A stretch of DNA of 64,000 nucleotides, taken from contig CM061243.1 in the NCBI GenBank assembly GCA_030848705.1, positions 102,174,436 through 102,238,435 of the forward strand, written 5' to 3'. Below are positions 12,101 to 25,473 of this stretch, in pieces. The notes under the pieces are model-generated. The model saw only the letters and a list, made by a program, of their open reading frames with translations, was not told where the DNA came from and made no database searches. A program made the translations under genes and the position numbers. The stretch comes from Heracleum sosnowskyi. Taxonomy: Eukaryota > Streptophyta > Magnoliopsida > Apiales > Apiaceae. Every line of letters begins with the position of its first letter. Position 1 is the first letter of the stretch.

Positions 12101-13709
12101 ACCGTAATTCGTATAGACATGATCTTTATACCAAAACAAACCTTAAAACAAGACCTACATGTTCATGGTCAGTGTTGTTCAAAAATACTCCAAGACCAGT
12201 TCGTAATTCTTGCTCAAAACAGCCTTAAATCAAATGGGCATTACGACGGCTATAATCGTAACGTTTCCCGGTTTTTGTTATGTCAAAACCTCTTAAAACC
12301 AAATCAATTCAACAACACAACCATTTTTACAACATAATCAGTTTATATATTTCAAGAACATATCACTAACATCAACCAACAACAAGTATCCATCAAGAAT
12401 TAACCATACATACTCCAAACTCCATAAATATGCTCATTCTTAGACATTACTAGAAAATTCACTTAAATCTCAACATAAATCAAAGGGTGGATGAGTAGTA
12501 TACCTTCCTTGATGCTCTACCAACACTAACCAGTGGCCACAACCACTCAACCAGCCTTATATACTCCTTACAAAGCTTAAACCTTAAAATCCAATCAAGA
12601 AAACAAGTTAACAACTTTCGGAGTTACTATTCATCATCACTTTGTAAAATCCATATAAAATCAAAAAACAAGAGTTTGGTGCTAAGTTTTTACCAGACCT
12701 TTTACTCTTCATAAGAATTCTTTTGAGTACTACCTCATCACCAGGGGATGCTTGAAGCTCGACTTATTGGCTTTCTAAGGTGAGTGGTCGAAACTGGAAA
12801 AGGCAGGACAGTTTCTGTTCTCCGACTTGGGGAAGCGATTTGACTAGGCTACACTCCTTTGTTGGCCATGAAATTTTTAACGAATGTTGCCCATGGAGTG
12901 GAGAAGCTATGGTTAAAAGTTGGTGATTTTATCATAAGTAGATATTAAGTTACGAATTTGTCTTCGTTGCTTGGTCCTGCTGGGCAGAAATCTGGAAAAT
13001 GAGAGAGAGAGCTTTCCTCTTTCTTTTCTTCTTTTCTTTTTGTTAATAATGATAATGCTGATATTTTGTGGTTAAAAGGGGGTGAGTCATCACCCTTGGT
13101 GGTCTCTTCTCCCGACACTTGTCCAACATGCACTGGCTTGGATAAAGTAGCTTTACTGGTTCGTTTCCTTTCACATGGATGATCCAAATGTTGCATCCCT
13201 CGAATTAATCTTGTTACATGTTACTTCCATGTCTATATTTAATCCTGTAAATGTTGCCTTGTTCCTCTTGAAACGATTCAAAATATTTCCTAAAGAGCGA
13301 ATAAAACTCTACGCGATTTTCGCAGTGAATAGTAACTATTCACTTCAACAATCTAATCCTTAAATCGACTTTAATAAAATAATAAAATTCCAAAATATTA
13401 AATCCTCAAATCCTCGATTTTAATATCTCATTTCTTGAATATAATAATATATAATTCGATGCCCGGTCAGATACTATTCCAAAATAAAATTTGGAATTTC
13501 TGAATTCCGATCGTCTTTGCATTCACTTATTTACTCCGTAGATCACTAATACGACTTCGGAACATCCACACTACGTCTCGTACATAGGTGGCATGAAAAA
13601 TTTTCTTAACCCTCAAAATCACTATTCATTCACCAAATTCACTATTCACTGATGCACTTAATCATAATAAGAAAAGTTTTAAATTTTTCCAAAAATTCGG
13701 GTTATTATA
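9147..13709 (-). repeat. 3' LTR of the gypsy element
   Basis: It is 4,563 bp and aligns end to end with 18379-22942. It is followed at 13710 by a pyrimidine tract (plus strand), that is, the polypurine tract of a minus-strand element. It holds no protein-coding gene I can recognise; the short frames repeat in the other LTR with no family signature. Confidence 0.95.
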
Positions 13710-16700
13710 GTCTCCCCTCCTTAAAAGGATTCCGTCCCGGAATCAACTTAGGAATAACTGGGGGTACTTCTCTTCCATTGCACTTTCTAACTCCCAGGTG
13801 GATTCTTCCACCTCTTGATTTTCCACAAACCTTTCACTAGCTTGTCAACCTCGTCACTTAGCACTTGCTCTTTTCTATCCGTGATTTCCACAGGTTGTTC
13901 TTTGTAAGTCAGACCAGGTTGTATACCTACTTGCTCGTACTCTACATATGCCGGGCATCTATAGTATACTGACGTAGCATTGACACATGAACCCCGTTAC
14001 GACCATTCTACAAGTTTGGGGGGGTAAGGCTGGCTCGTAGGCCACCTTCCTGACGTGTTTTAAAATCTCAGATGGCCCAATGAATCTCGGGCTCGACTTC
14101 CCTTTCTTTCCAAATCTCATTAATTCCTTCCACGAGGATATCTTTTAGCATCACGAATCTCTAACCTCATATTCTCCATTTTGTATGTACAGAAAATACA
14201 CCAGCATAAACTTGTTTGTCATTCATCAACTTGCCATTTAGCTTATTAGTAGCAGTACTATCTCTATACTCGCGGGCTTAGTCCGCATACTTTCTCTGTC
14301 TGTCTTGGTTGTCACTAGCCGCTTGTTGGTGAAATCTTTTGTCTTTCTAGTTTGTTGGACTAAATTGGGTTTTGTGTAAAATCTCATCCTTTAATTCCTG
14401 ATTATTCGGAATCCATCTCTGTCTCATTTTAATCAAGGGTATCGGCCACCACATTGGCCTTCCCCGGATGGTAGTGCATCTCACAGTCATAATCCTAGGT
14501 CAATTCTAGCCATTTCTCCATCTCATGCTATCTACTATCACGGGTAACTCAAAGCCAATTCATTACATTCCATAAAATTTGTGGGTGCATTAGTCAACCC
14601 AAAATAACCTCGCTGAAAACTCGAAGTGTCTATTCCTAGTATGAATCGCAGTCTTGGGTATATCCTCGGATTTAACTTCCAACTGGTGATACCCAGTTCT
14701 TAAATAAATTTGGAAATACACCGCGTTCTTCCGCTGATCAAACAATCATTTACAAGGGTACCTATTCTCCATGTCGAACTCATACAACTCTCGAGGTTCG
14801 ATACATAATCTTGTGCTAACATCTTTCTCTCTTACAACAACACCGGGCTCTCCATGGTGGTACACTCGGTCTCATCATACCCTTATACAACAACTCTTGT
14901 AACTGAGTCACTAACCCTTTCATTCCCATTATACTCTGAATACTCGGTATTCATTCTCATGTCATCCAAATCGATATCTGGTAGCTCATTAAAACCTTGT
15001 ACAATCTCCCAAAACCATTGTAGTTTCCTTTATACTTGGTGTCTCTTTTCTTGGCGTAATAGTTTCTTAGTCTAAACTATATTCAAGAATCTCTGAATCT
15101 GTCTCCATTCTTTATTTATTACTCTCTCTCCCTTACAATCAGTCTGGGCTCCATTGGGTGTCAACCAACCCATTCTTATTATAATATCAACTTCTCCCAA
15201 CTTGAAAAGAATCAGGTCTATCAAAAGTGTCGACCTCATATTTCTAGTTCACAACCTGGATGTACCAGTCTTATGGGAAAATCCCTCGAATGGCTATTTC
15301 TACTTGTAATTATTCCCTTAGTGGCTCGGCCTTAAGGTTTAATTATCATGCAACTTCTTGATATACAACGATACATTAGCTCTGTCTAAATAGTATAGAA
15401 GGGCACCTGCTATTTAAAGGTCCTGACAGTGGGCTGCTTGTTGGAGGTAGCCCTGGTTGGAACCAACTGGCTTTCTTTTATTCGGTGTTCACAAACTCCG
15501 GAACAAACCTCGATAATTCGGAAAACTTGGCCTCATACTCGGTCACAGACATGGTTTCTTGTTTTAACTCTTTAACGTTCATTTTCATCCGGGTCTCCAT
15601 ATATTTCCGAGAATTATTCCTCTAGAACCACACACGTTGCACCTCTCCCAAGTCACAATACCAGCTCCCTCTGACTCCATCGTCAGTACTTATCTTGCTA
15701 ACCCAGAGGTAGTGTCCATTCGTAAACAACTCCTCCAAAATCTCAATCTCACTATAGGGCATCTATCTAATCACCGTTGTCACTGGAGTTCACGACACAT
15801 CGCTATTTCTTTCACATATATCGATTGACACGCTTTCCATTATCATAATATCCTTGGGAGAATAAACCAATTTCATCGATATATCACTAATATTCTATTC
15901 GTCTTAGGGATTTGCTCCTGTCATAGGCGATTTCGTTGCGAATCTAATTCCTATCAGCGAATTTTGACTTATTTGACCTGGTTGGCCTCCCGTTGAAATT
16001 CAATAAGGATAACAAAAATTATGGGGCCTTGAAAGATAGCTCCCATATCAAAGAAAATGTCACACACTGGTGATCATAAGGTTATGAGTTTTAAGGTAAC
16101 CTTATTGGAGGTAAGAGAATTTTACCGAGAGATCAATATGATCATAAGAACTCAACGTTGTGTGCCTCAATTGAGACATTACTAAAGGTAATTAGCCTTC
16201 TTGTATTTCATAACTTACAAGTGATGGCGTCCCATCCGACTTCTATCACACAGACAGATAGTCCTTGTAGCCCCTATAAGTATAGGGTTGTTCGTCTCAG
16301 TGGAAGTTGAAAAGTATGAAAGCAATTCGAGATCAATTTAATGATTATCGCCTTTCGACAATATTTCTCAAAGGAACACCTTGGATTAAAATTGAACAGA
16401 TTCCAAAGGTGCGGTTTTCCAAAGAAAATACAAAGAAAAGAATAACCAAAAAGATACTGGTACTTAACAAACAAGTGGTGATGTATCACCATAGGGTCAT
16501 TCATTATTTGAAGAAAAGTGAAAGCTTAAGTAACATCATTTGACAGGGCTTCGAAAGCCTGAAAGTAGGCATTGTGACAGCCTCTGGCATAAGTGAAACT
16601 GAATATGGTTTAGCACAAGTGTTATAAAACAACTTCGAAGAGGGAATATACCCTTTATCAGAATTCTTTCCTGGAGAGAGGTCGAGATAAATCATAGATT

Positions 16701-18360
16701 GGGGAGGTACCCCACATAATTTGCAAATGGGGAGGGTATTACCAAGGTCTCTACGGATGCCTTTTACGTCGGCTCCTCTAATGGATAATCATTCAATTCC
16801 AAAGCTTTTCTTCTCCATGCACACCCTAAGGTGCTCGATACTTACGTTATTGCCGACTTATAATAGTCGCTAAGAATTCAACCATCAACATTTGCAATCG
16901 CAGGGAATTCTATTCGACTAGGCGCAAACATCTCAAGTAAGCGTTCTATTCTATAAGAAGACTTCGATACCGTTGTCGCTCATAGCAATGACAATTCCTC
17001 ATGTCGACTGGGCGGTACTTCGGTAGATCATTTAGAAACTACAAGCTTAAATCCGGTCTCTATTTCAATCATCCTTATACCCAATATTCCTTCTCCCATA
17101 TCAATCCCGTGTGCTACATAAGTTAACACTTTTGGCACAATAGCCTTTTCATTTAAGTCAATCCCGGAATTTCTCAGTCCGTCTTGGTCCTTAAATATAT
17201 TTCGCCTTTTCCGTCCAATCTCAACTTCATCATTTTATCTCTACAATCAATTATAGCAATCAGGGTCTGTCCACCAACCCATATAACGACTATCTTATCC
17301 AATCCACAGAGTTCGCTCTAATTTCCACTCTCTTTGGTGACATCCTCTGGTAATCAGAAAGACAAGGTTTGCCAAAATTTGCTGAATTTCTTTCCAAAAT
17401 CAGGGAAACTTGATCAATCTATTTACCTACTAGTAATGCTCGGATCTGATTTCCGACCTTTCTGTTCTATCCTCATAATTCCTTCCTGGTTTCCTGAGGG
17501 TGGTAAATCTCGTTCTCGATTCCGTCTTAGCGTGCTTGTCTTACAATAACATTTGCATGGTACATATACCCAAAATTTTCCTTGAGATAATAAAATTCCT
17601 CAATGATGTAATAGACACTATTTCCAGTGGAATCGCTGGTCGTGGGGGATTGAAACCTCGTAGCCAAAGCAATTCCTTACACTATTCTTAAGCAACTAAG
17701 TACCCTTAATCGTTCGTGAAAATCTGAACACCTTGGTTCTTACGTATGCCGCCTCCTTATGGGCAACTATAACCGACTACGAGTAACAGGTTTCGTTCAA
17801 GCCGAATCAATCCACTGATACTGGCTATACTGCCTCTACCTCTACTGCTTTGGAGACTCTACTCCATTTTCTTTGTCATACATCTTGATGAATCATGAAC
17901 GATCCATAAACTCTCGTCTCGTCACTTATTTATCCCTTGAAGGTTCGTCCGGTCTTATTATTAGACCTCAAGTAACACACCACATCTTTATCAATCAACA
18001 CGTCCTCTACAAGATTCTTTCCTTGACCCACCATGGGGTCTTCCTCTTGATCCTCCTATGGATCTTCCTTTATCGGGTCTCCGTCCATTTCAAGGAGCGC
18101 ATCATCAAATGCATACTCGAAGGCCTCGAGATCTGGTGTCTCAGAGTCCCATCCATCTATAACTCATACGAATCGAGGTGACTAACCATGAAGTCCTAAG
18201 TACGGTTTCCCAAAAGAAGTCCCCTCTCGGGCTTTATCTTAAACAGTCAGGGTCATGTCCTCTAACCCGACTACGAACTCAATTTGAGCTCTAGATGTTC
18301 TATCATTATTAAGGGTATTGTAAGACTCGATCTCCTATCGTTTCTGAGGACTGTAACCTA
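13710..18360 (-). pseudogene. Degenerate gypsy gag-pol interior
   Basis: The minus-strand reading is riddled with stops and shifts, but landmarks survive. A gag piece lies near 15490-15620 (LKQETMSVTEYEAKFSELS). The start of RT lies near 14560-14960 (RPSVPPW, GYFGLTNAP). RNase H lies near 14430-14530 (DYDCEMHYHPGKANVVAD). The integrase C-terminus lies near 13850-14000 (GLTYKEQPVEITDRKE). RT jumps from the LTNAP motif straight to the end of RNase H, so the catalytic YxDD loop is deleted. Upstream of gag, 15650-18360 shows nothing I can identify. Confidence 0.8.
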
Positions 18361-18374
18361 ATGCTCTGATACCA
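18361..18374 (-). other. Primer binding site of the gypsy element
   Basis: Minus strand TGGTATCAGAGCAT, complementary to the Met-tRNA 3' end, four bases from the 5' LTR. Confidence 0.85.
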
Positions 18375-18378
18375 TCTC

Positions 18379-21300
18379 TGTAACAGCCCCAAATCCGGGG
18401 TCGGGAATTTAGGGTTGTCACGATCCATGTACTCCTTGCCTTACCTGTATTACTCACACCATTCATATTTCACCTGCTCATGACCCCACAATATATGTCT
18501 CACACACACACACACAGGTTAGAGTCTCAGAAATGACACACTACAACAACTGCGGAATAAATAATTTTTATTATTACAATACCCAAATGTCTTTTGAATC
18601 TGTTACTGATACAATTTCTAAGTATTGTTACATTACCAACTTAGCCTTCTGATGCTCACAATCCTCTAATACCATTCATGTTTATACATAAGTTGAATAC
18701 CAAAAGCCGTAGCCTGATTCGATTGGTTCGTACTATTCCCGGGATCACTGCTAGAAACTGTTTATGGAAACGCCTTGCGAGGTATGTGCCGTCCCATTGG
18801 CATCCTGCTTCGCTGCTATATAATATATATGAAATAATAGCAAGAGTGAGCGATAGCTCAGCAAGGTAATGAAAGTATGGCATAATTCTGCCCTTAATTC
18901 AACCCAGAAATAAAGCGGGTATACGACAATAATTTGTCAAAATATCTCGATACTGAAATCATTTCCTTATCGGAATGTATTCCAAAAATACCATTGTTGT
19001 ATTTCAAATATCATCTCCATAATATTCTGCAAACTTTCGATATTCATACTATGAACAAAGTTCTAGTATAATATAAAAGATGAAGTAACAAGGTAACTCA
19101 GTATATCCTTTTCGTAAAATATCTGCTATATAAAATATAAGCAGACTATCAACATATAACTTAAAAGGTGAAGTTATAAGGAAGAATTCAATATCATCTT
19201 TCATATCAAACATTTACCTCATATCATAATTTGGAAATAAAGACAGTGTAAAATATTTCCAATCCATTTTCTAAACTCATCTGATTCCATATATCTTTCC
19301 ATAAAATCATATACCTTTTTTGTAATCTCATATGCTTTCTTATAAACTCATATGCTTGTGTAAAGTTTCTTTCTCTGAAAACTTGCATAAAACTTTCTTT
19401 CTCTGATAACTTGCATAAAACTTTCTTTCTCTGATAACTTGCATAAAACATGTTCTTTCATGGATGATGAACAATAGAAGGAGATTCTAGGCGCCGAGGA
19501 TACCCTACGATGATCAGTCGTAAGATGTATCCCCCTGGTCTTTTTCTACGTAGAATGGAAGAGTAATCAGTCTCACACCGACTTACCTCACCGCCTTCGG
19601 TTGTAGGTAGGAAGAACAGACCCGTTTCACCAGTCCGTCGGCCTGTTACTCTCCTCTTATCCTACGGTCGGGCACTTACTGATAAACTTAGGGAAGAACA
19701 AACCCGTTTCACCAGTCCGTCGGCCTTATTGTAATTCCCTTAGGGGACCAGCGCTACTCAGTCCCTTACATATTCTCCAAGTTCGAGTAAATCCATAACA
19801 CTGAAACATAAAGTTCCTTTCCCTTTTTCCCCAAGTATACAACTCCACAAAGTAGTCATATCTGGTGGGAAAGGAAAATTCACCCATATTTCCCAAGCTG
19901 ACGCTTGTTAATGGATACAATTGATTCCACTGATCTTACTCCTCGAGTCTTGAGGAAGTAATCAAAATCATTTTGATGGTAGCATACGAAGCTGTTAAAT
20001 TAATAGTTTCAAAAAGATTTAGGACCGGGCAGTCCACTTGAAACAAACATAAAAACTTGAGGAAGATCCCCTGAGTCTTTGTAGTTTGAGCGAACATTTA
20101 AGTCTTTCAGAATATAGACTTAAAAGGAAAATAGATTTGGGAACCTTCTCTAATTATATTTATAATTGTCTGAATAAAACTTTATTAGTTATCTAGGGTT
20201 AAAGAATAATTTCACAAAATACTTCCTTAAGAATTAGGGCTTTAAATAATTAATGAAAACTATATTTAATAAAGAATATTTATTTAGAAGTAATTCCCAA
20301 ATACTTTCTTAAGAAAATAATGGATAATAGTATAATAATATAACCCTAGATAACAACTGATACCATTCCCGATCCGTAGAATAAATACAGAGTATATACC
20401 CCCCTACTGAGGGATTTTCTTAACATATTAAATATTGCCACAATCATAGCTTGTAAATCCAACTTAGACTTAACATCATAAATATCATTTCGAAATCATG
20501 AACACATAGCATATATCACAAGATCTTTTATTTATCACAACAACAGTTTATAGAGGCATAGGTTTGAAAACTTGCCTCTATAACATGCATATACTATAAT
20601 CTCAATATATTGTATACCATCACATCCATATACGACGTGAGGTTTGAAAGCATGCATAATATACCATATGCATCATCAAAATATTATAACTTAAAATAAA
20701 GCATAGAATGAGAAAACTTGTACGATACTTGGAACAAGGAATATATATATATAGATATATTTTTGAATCAACAATTATTAAACATTTGAAAATAAGCCCA
20801 CTCTAACAATAGAGTAAGGGTTAGTAAACTTGCCTGATGCTCGAGAAGTGATAGGGGTTCGCGACGATGCCAGACAATCTAGACAAAGTCAAAGCAAACA
20901 CACGATTAATCCCCTGGATAATCCACTTGTACTCAATGCTTAAACACGTAAGCGAAACACAACCAAGGAATTACTAGCTCGTTATAGGCTCATACTAAGT
21001 CCATGTTTAATCGACGATTACTTAAGTCGTAGGTTTAGTCCGAAATCGATCCTCGAATACAAGTTATACTTAACCATTTACAACATTGGTTTCTAAGTCA
21101 TGTTCTTAGTGGTTTTCACTTGCGCGACCTCGGCTACAACATTTTTATAAAATCGAAATATAATCTTTTTAATCCGAATCTTTTTCGTGAGCCTTACTAA
21201 CTATCTCTAGTATTATTCCTAAAAGTTTCACATTTTCATATGGCTTCTAAGTGGTCCAAATATAGCCTCAAAGTTGGTACATTTCTGCAATCTCGTTCCT

Positions 21301-22942
21301 TGAACCACTTTCACTAAAATGGTCATATCTCATAAACCGTAATTCGTATAGACATGATCTTTATACCAAAAGAAACCTTAAAACAAGACCTACATGTTCA
21401 TTGTCAGTGTTGTTCAAAAATACTCCAAGACCAGTTCATAATTCTTGCTCAAAACAGCCTTAAATCAAATGGGCATTACGACGGCTATAATCGTAACGTT
21501 TCCCGGTTTTTTTTATGTCAAAACCTCTTAAAACCAAATCAATTCAACAACACAACCATTTTTACAACATAATCAGTTTATATACTTCAAGAACATATCA
21601 CGAACATCAACCAACAAGTATCCATCAAGAATTAACCATACATACTCCAAACTCCATAAACATGCTCATTCTTAAACATTACTAGAAACTTCACTTAAAT
21701 CTCAACATAAATCAAAGGGTGGATGAGTGGTATACCTTCCTTGATGCTCTACCAACACTAACCAGTGGCCATAACCACTCAACCAGCCTTATATACTCCT
21801 TACAAAGCTTAAAGCTTAAAATCCAATCAAGAAAACAAGTTAACAACTTTCGGAGTTACTATTCATCATCACTTTGTAAAATCCATATAAACTCGAAACA
21901 CAAGAGTTTGGTGCTAAGAGTTTTACCAGACCTTTTACTCTTCATAAGCTTTCTTTTGAGTCCTACCTCATCACCAGGGGATGCTTGAAGCTCGACTTAT
22001 TGGCTTTCTAAGGTGAGTGGTCGAAACTGGAAAAGGCAGGACAGTTTCTGTTCTCCGACTTGGGGAAGCGATTTGACTAGGCTACACTCCTTTGTTGGCC
22101 ATGAAATTTTGAAAGAATGTTGAACATGGAGTGGAGAAGCTATGGTTAAAAGTTGGTGATTTTATCATGAGTAGATATTAAGTTACGAATTTTTCTTCGT
22201 TGCTTGGTCCTGCTGGGCAGAAATCTGGAAAATGAGAGAGAGAGCTTTCCTCTTGCTTTTCTTCTTTTCTTTTTGTTAATAATGATAATGCTCATATTTT
22301 GTGGTTAAAAGGGGGTGAGTCATCACCCTTGGTGGTCTCTTCTCCCGACATTTGTCCAACATGCACTGGCTTGGATAAAGTAGCTTTACTGGTTCGTTTC
22401 CTTTCACATGGATGATCCAAATGATGCATCCCTTGAATTAATCTTGTTACATGTTACTTCCATGTCTATATTTAATCCTGTAAATGTTGCCTTGTTCCTC
22501 TTGAAACGATTCGAAATATTTCCTAAAGAGCGAATAAAACTTTACGCGATTTTCGCAGTGAATAGTAACTATTCACTTCAACAATCTAATCCTTAAATCG
22601 ACTTTAATAAAATAATAAAATTCCAAAATATTAAATCCTCAAATCCTCGATTTTAATATCTCATTTCTTGAATATAATAATATATAATTCGATGCCCGGT
22701 CAGATACTATTCCAAAATAAAATTTGGAATTTCTGAATTCCGATCGTCTTTGCATTTACTTATTTACTCCGTAGATCACTAATACAACTTCGGAACATCC
22801 ACACTACGTCTCGTACATAGGTGGCATGAAAAATTTTCTTAACCCTCAAAATCACTATTCATTCAACAAATTCACTATTCACTGATGCACTTAATCATAA
22901 TAAGAAAAGTTTTAAATTTTTCCAAAAATTCGGGTTATTATA
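18379..22942 (-). repeat. 5' LTR of the gypsy element
   Basis: It is 4,564 bp, the partner of 9147-13709. Differences are scattered single bases and small indels, for example a longer CA run near 18500 and a shorter C run near 20400. Confidence 0.95.
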
Positions 22943-24139
22943 ATACCCCTTTGTCCCTGGTTCCTTTCCCAGATTAATAACCTTTTTACTTCGATCTTCC
23001 AATTTCTTTATAGACCTTCCTGAGTTCTTCATATAAGCCACACAACCGAAAACTCGTACATAGCTTAGATTTGGCTTCCTGTCATATAATACCTCATACG
23101 GAGTCTGTCCTGTTAGAGCTCGAGTGGAAACTCTATTTAGAATATAAACTGCATGTCTTACAGCTTCTCCCCAAAGTTTAGCAGGCAACCGAGTCTCCTT
23201 TAAGCAGCTTCTAGCCATTTCAACCACCGTCCTGTTTCGACGTTCTACCACACCGTTTTGTTGTGGAGTATACGGTGTTGTATAATGTCTCTCTATTCCA
23301 GCCCCTTCACAGTATTCTTTGAATTCATTCGAAGTGAATTCTCCCCCTCTATCACTTCTAAAAACTTTGATTTGTTTTTCAGTTTGCTTCTCTACTTGTG
23401 CACGAAAAATCTTAAAGTATTTCAAAGCTTCGTCTGTGCCTTTTAAGAAGTATACCCACATGAAGCGACTATGATCATCAAATAAAAGAAAAAAATACCT
23501 GCACCCAGAAGCTGTCTCCGGAGTAATTGGGCCACATAAATCTCCATGCACCAAACCGAGTACGTCGTTAGCTTCATAGTCTGTTTTGGCTGGGAATTTT
23601 TTGCTCGTCTGTTTAGACATAAGACACCCATCACACACTTGTGACAGATTGTTTATCTTTGGCATCCCTTTAACCATCCCTTCTTTTGACATCAAATGCA
23701 TTGCTTGGTAGTTTATATGTCCAAGACGTACATGCCATAGTCGTGATAACTCGTCCACTTCACTCATCAGACACCTTTGCTTTCCAGTTTCAATCATTAT
23801 CTTGTACAAACGATTTTGAGATCGGTTCACCTTCATTAGCAATCGTTCCAGTTCATCGTAGATCCACAAAAATTCACCTTTGAGCATTACTTGATTTCCT
23901 CCTTCTGATAGTTGCCCCAAGCTAATAATGTTACTGCATAAACTGGGGATATAGTAAACATTGAGCAGTGATCTTTCTTCTCCATTTTTACACTTCATCG
24001 AGACAGTTCCTCTTCCCTTTATCTTCACGGTGCACCCATCTCCAAAACGTACTTGACCCGTAATTCTATCATCTAGTTCAGTAAAGTTCTCTTTGAATCC
24101 GGTCATGTGATTGTTCGCCCCATTATCAAGGTACCACAA
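22943..24139 (-). pseudogene. copia protease and integrase, interrupted
   Basis: The minus frame opens with the aspartic protease motif WYLDNGANNHMTG, then the zinc-binding LWHVRLGHIN and CDGCLMSKQ, then the integrase core: D of GDLCGP, D of FRSDRGGEF, and the E of PQQNGVVERRNR. It breaks after LGKEPGTKG at the gypsy insertion and continues in 7935-9146. The catalytic residues are all present. Loss of function comes from the insertion and from upstream frame damage. Confidence 0.93.
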
Positions 24140-24148
24140 ATTCTTTTC

Positions 24149-25137
24149 TCATGATTTCATGTCGTCCTTTGTCAGTAGAGACAAAGAATGAGAGATATGG
24201 CTTTCCCCTTTGAACAACAACTTTTGTTCTTCCTTCACATGGCTAGCTAACAGCAGTGTTGGTTCATCGTCTTCCACTGTAGCAATATTCACCTCATGTT
24301 TGTTTTCTCCTCTAAACTTCCTTGGTTTTCGACACTCGGCAGTGAAATGACCATAGCCCTGACAATTAAAACATTTTACATTGCTCTTATCCCTTACTCC
24401 CCTACCTTTGAAGCCAGACGATCCTTCCCTGTTCGTTTTTTTAGCCACTCTTCTCGTGTAAGAAGTAACTTTCCGTCACTTTTCTCTCGCTTTGCCCATT
24501 CTTCCTCTGTCAGCAGCAAACGACTCTCTTTCACCTCTGTTTTCCCTCTTAATCGTTCCTCGTGAGCCTTTAAGGATGCAACAGCCTCTTCTACAGTCAT
24601 GGTTTCAAGATCTCCAAACTGCTCCATAGTTGAAGTTATTTGGAGAAACTTCGAAGGAACTGCTCTTAAAAGTTTCTTAACCGTATAAGACTCACTCATT
24701 TCTTCTCCAAGAGCTCTGATATTTGTCACAATTCCATTCATTTTCATATGAAAATCATCAATCACCTCATCCTCTTTCATGCTCAAGGCTTCAAATTCAG
24801 ACTTCAATGTTTGTATTTTAGCCTTTTTCACTTTCTCAGCACCCTGGCACAGCGTTTTTATTGTTGTCCAGACATCTTTTGCCGTTTTATTTTCTGCAAC
24901 TGACAGCAAGACGTCTTCAGGGATCGCCTGATATATCATGGCCATAGCCACCTTGTCAGTCTTGTCCTCAACCACGGCTTTAGAGTCACCTATGTCCACA
25001 ACATTCCAAACCCCCTATGCTTGCATAAAGACCTTCATCTGGAGAGCCCAGGCCGTATAGTTAGTCCTGGCCAAAGTTGGGTAACTCAAGCCTATAGATC
25101 CTCCTTTCACCTTAGTCGTCTCCATCGCTGTTGTCAT
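24149..25137 (-). pseudogene. copia gag
   Basis: Start candidates are ATGs at 25137 and 25125, just after the primer site. The protein has the LSYPTLARTNYTAWALQMKVF N-terminus, the gag core (IYQAIPEDVLLSVAENKTAK), LLLTEEEW repeats and a CCHC knuckle (CFNCQGYGHFTAEC). An in-frame TAG follows FMQA near 25020. A phase change occurs near 24400-24450 and a stop lies just before the protease frame at 24139. Confidence 0.9.
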
Positions 25138-25159
25138 TTACGTTCACTCAGATCTTCCC

Positions 25160-25171
25160 GCTCTGATACCA
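25160..25171 (-). other. Primer binding site of the second copia element
   Basis: Minus strand TGGTATCAGAGC, two bases from the 5' LTR at 25174. Confidence 0.88.
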
Positions 25172-25173
25172 AG

Positions 25174-25473
25174 TGTTGTTATATAATATAATAAAACTGT
25201 TTGATATGTAAAGTGAGAAAATGCAATCAAATTGCCTGTAAAAGACTTAACTTCTTTATTCAATGAAAACCAGTACATAAAGAAACAAGACACGAACTAA
25301 ACGTCCTATAAACCAGGACATGACACTAACAATCTCCTAAAATGACTCCATCACTCCAAGACTAGTTCAAAGCTCCTACAAACTCGACTACTAAACAACT
25401 AACAAGAACTACATTATATTTTTATTCAAATAAAAACATAAAACATCTATGTTTGAGATTAATAATTCTAACA
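25174..25473 (-). repeat. 5' LTR of the second copia element
   Basis: It is 300 bp and matches 5797-6093. It ends TTCTAACA, followed by the flank AACAA. Confidence 0.95.

Larger units (their letters stand above)
9147..22942 (-). mobile_element. Ty3/gypsy retrotransposon with 4.56 kb LTRs, Del/Tekay-like
   Basis: The element splits the copia integrase with target duplication ATACC (9142-9146 and 22943-22947). The plus-strand ends are TGTAACAG and GGGTTATTATA. The internal region is only 4.67 kb and on the minus strand shows remnants in the order gag, RT, RNase H, integrase C-terminus. Very long LTRs with a Met-tRNA primer site recall the Tekay/Del chromoviruses; that assignment is inference. 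I count about 10 differences in the first 500 bp of the LTRs, near 2 percent. Confidence 0.92.
5797..25473 (-). mobile_element. Ty1/copia retrotransposon with two nested insertions
   Basis: Both LTRs are present (5797-6093 and 25174-25473). They differ by about seven substitutions and a 3 bp indel, roughly 2.5 percent by eye. The flanks are AACAG on the left and AACAA on the right, a target duplication with one change. On the minus strand the order is LTR, primer site, gag, protease, integrase, [gypsy 9147-22942], RT, [CACTA remnant 6304-7934], last part of RNase H, polypurine tract, LTR. Without insertions the element would be about 4.2 kb, short because some 160 codons of RNase H are missing. 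Confidence 0.93.
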
